From Janthinobacterium lividum (GTDB lineage Bacteria; Pseudomonadota; Gammaproteobacteria; Burkholderiales; Burkholderiaceae_D): 64,000 bases of DNA. This document shows positions 63,873-64,000 of the stretch, one piece after another. Position numbers and translations under genes: made by a program. The DNA lies in assembly GCF_011601275.1 (NCBI RefSeq), contig NZ_JAAOLY010000006.1, forward strand, positions 62,001 through 126,000, given 5' to 3'. Numbering within the stretch: the stretch's first letter is position 1; each line of letters opens with the position of its first letter. The notes beneath the pieces were generated by a model that saw only the letters and a program-made list of their open reading frames with translations, was not told the origin of the DNA and did not search any database.

Positions 63873-64000
63873 TTATTCCGCCAGGGCGGCAAATGCGCTG
63901 TCGCGGATTTGCTCGACCGGACCGACGCCGGCGATGCGGCGGTATTTCGGCGCGCCTGGCAGGCCGGACTTGGCCCAGTCATTGTAGTAACCGAGCAAGA
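63873..64000 (-). CDS. C-terminal fragment of an unidentified protein (runs off right edge)
   Basis: About 41 codons before the TAA are inside the window, ending PVEQIRDSAFAALAE after WAKSGLPGAPKYRRIAGV. The frame is free of stops, and a terminator follows, so it is a real gene end. I do not recognise the family from this stretch. Confidence 0.6.
   Translation of the reverse strand, partial: LLGYYNDWAKSGLPGAPKYRRIAGVGPVEQIRDSAFAALAE

Overview
This window reads as a chromosomal segment of a high-GC betaproteobacterium of the Oxalobacteraceae (Janthinobacterium, Massilia or Duganella type). The evidence is an exosortase-B (XrtB) exopolysaccharide locus with EpsB/D/E/F/G/I/L, several PEP-CTERM proteins of the FxDxF class, a TIGR03790 protein, and an aerobic aminobenzoyl-CoA gene set. 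The genus is an inference from gene content, not from a database comparison.

Layout. (1) 1-2908 is the 5' part of a secreted ExeM/NucH nuclease with a Pho-box-like promoter. (2) 3372-6521 holds three PEP-CTERM proteins and a TIGR03790 protein. (3) 6704-16610 is a co-directional eight-gene run: GDP-mannose pyrophosphorylase (ManC), a second sugar nucleotidyltransferase, a GT4, an AlgD-type GDP-mannose dehydrogenase, a heparinase/alginate-lyase-like protein, another GT4, a membrane acyltransferase and a hexapeptide acetyltransferase. (4) 16882-20360 holds a GT4 on the plus strand converging with a second heparinase-like secreted protein. (5) 20779-34745 is the XrtB/Eps core: GT14, Wzx, Wzy/ligase, EpsI, XrtB, EpsG, EpsF, EpsE, EpsD, then after a 630-bp gap EpsB, EpsL and a CPBP protease. 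(6) 34921-37060 holds an ABC-F ATPase and tRNA-Arg(CCT). (7) 37136-40668 holds an SGNH/AlgX-like protein, an MBOAT O-acyltransferase and a TLD-like PEP-CTERM protein.

Together, regions 2-7 suggest a Wzx/Wzy/Wzz-type exopolysaccharide started by EpsB. It would be built by at least three GT4 enzymes and one GT14, and would probably contain mannose and mannuronate (AlgD). It would be O-acylated by up to three acylation modules, trimmed by two lyase-like proteins and exported through EpsE. XrtB would process PEP-CTERM proteins alongside it. Alginate polymerase genes (Alg8/Alg44) are not in the window, so the product should not be called alginate.

(8) 40771-48534 is a seven-gene operon for aerobic CoA-dependent degradation of an aromatic acid, most likely anthranilate: ligase, monooxygenase/reductase fusion, SDR dehydrogenase, MarR regulator, enoyl-CoA hydratase, acyl-CoA dehydrogenase and RidA. 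An operator-like palindrome lies just upstream. (9) 48628-54875 holds a response regulator, a giant hybrid sensor kinase and a patatin-like phospholipase. (10) 54916-63693 holds gamma-glutamyltransferase, a short-chain dehydrogenase with a LiuR-type palindrome, a Fur-box-controlled TonB receptor, three small secreted proteins of unknown function, and an H+-pyrophosphatase. (11) The right edge cuts an unidentified gene.
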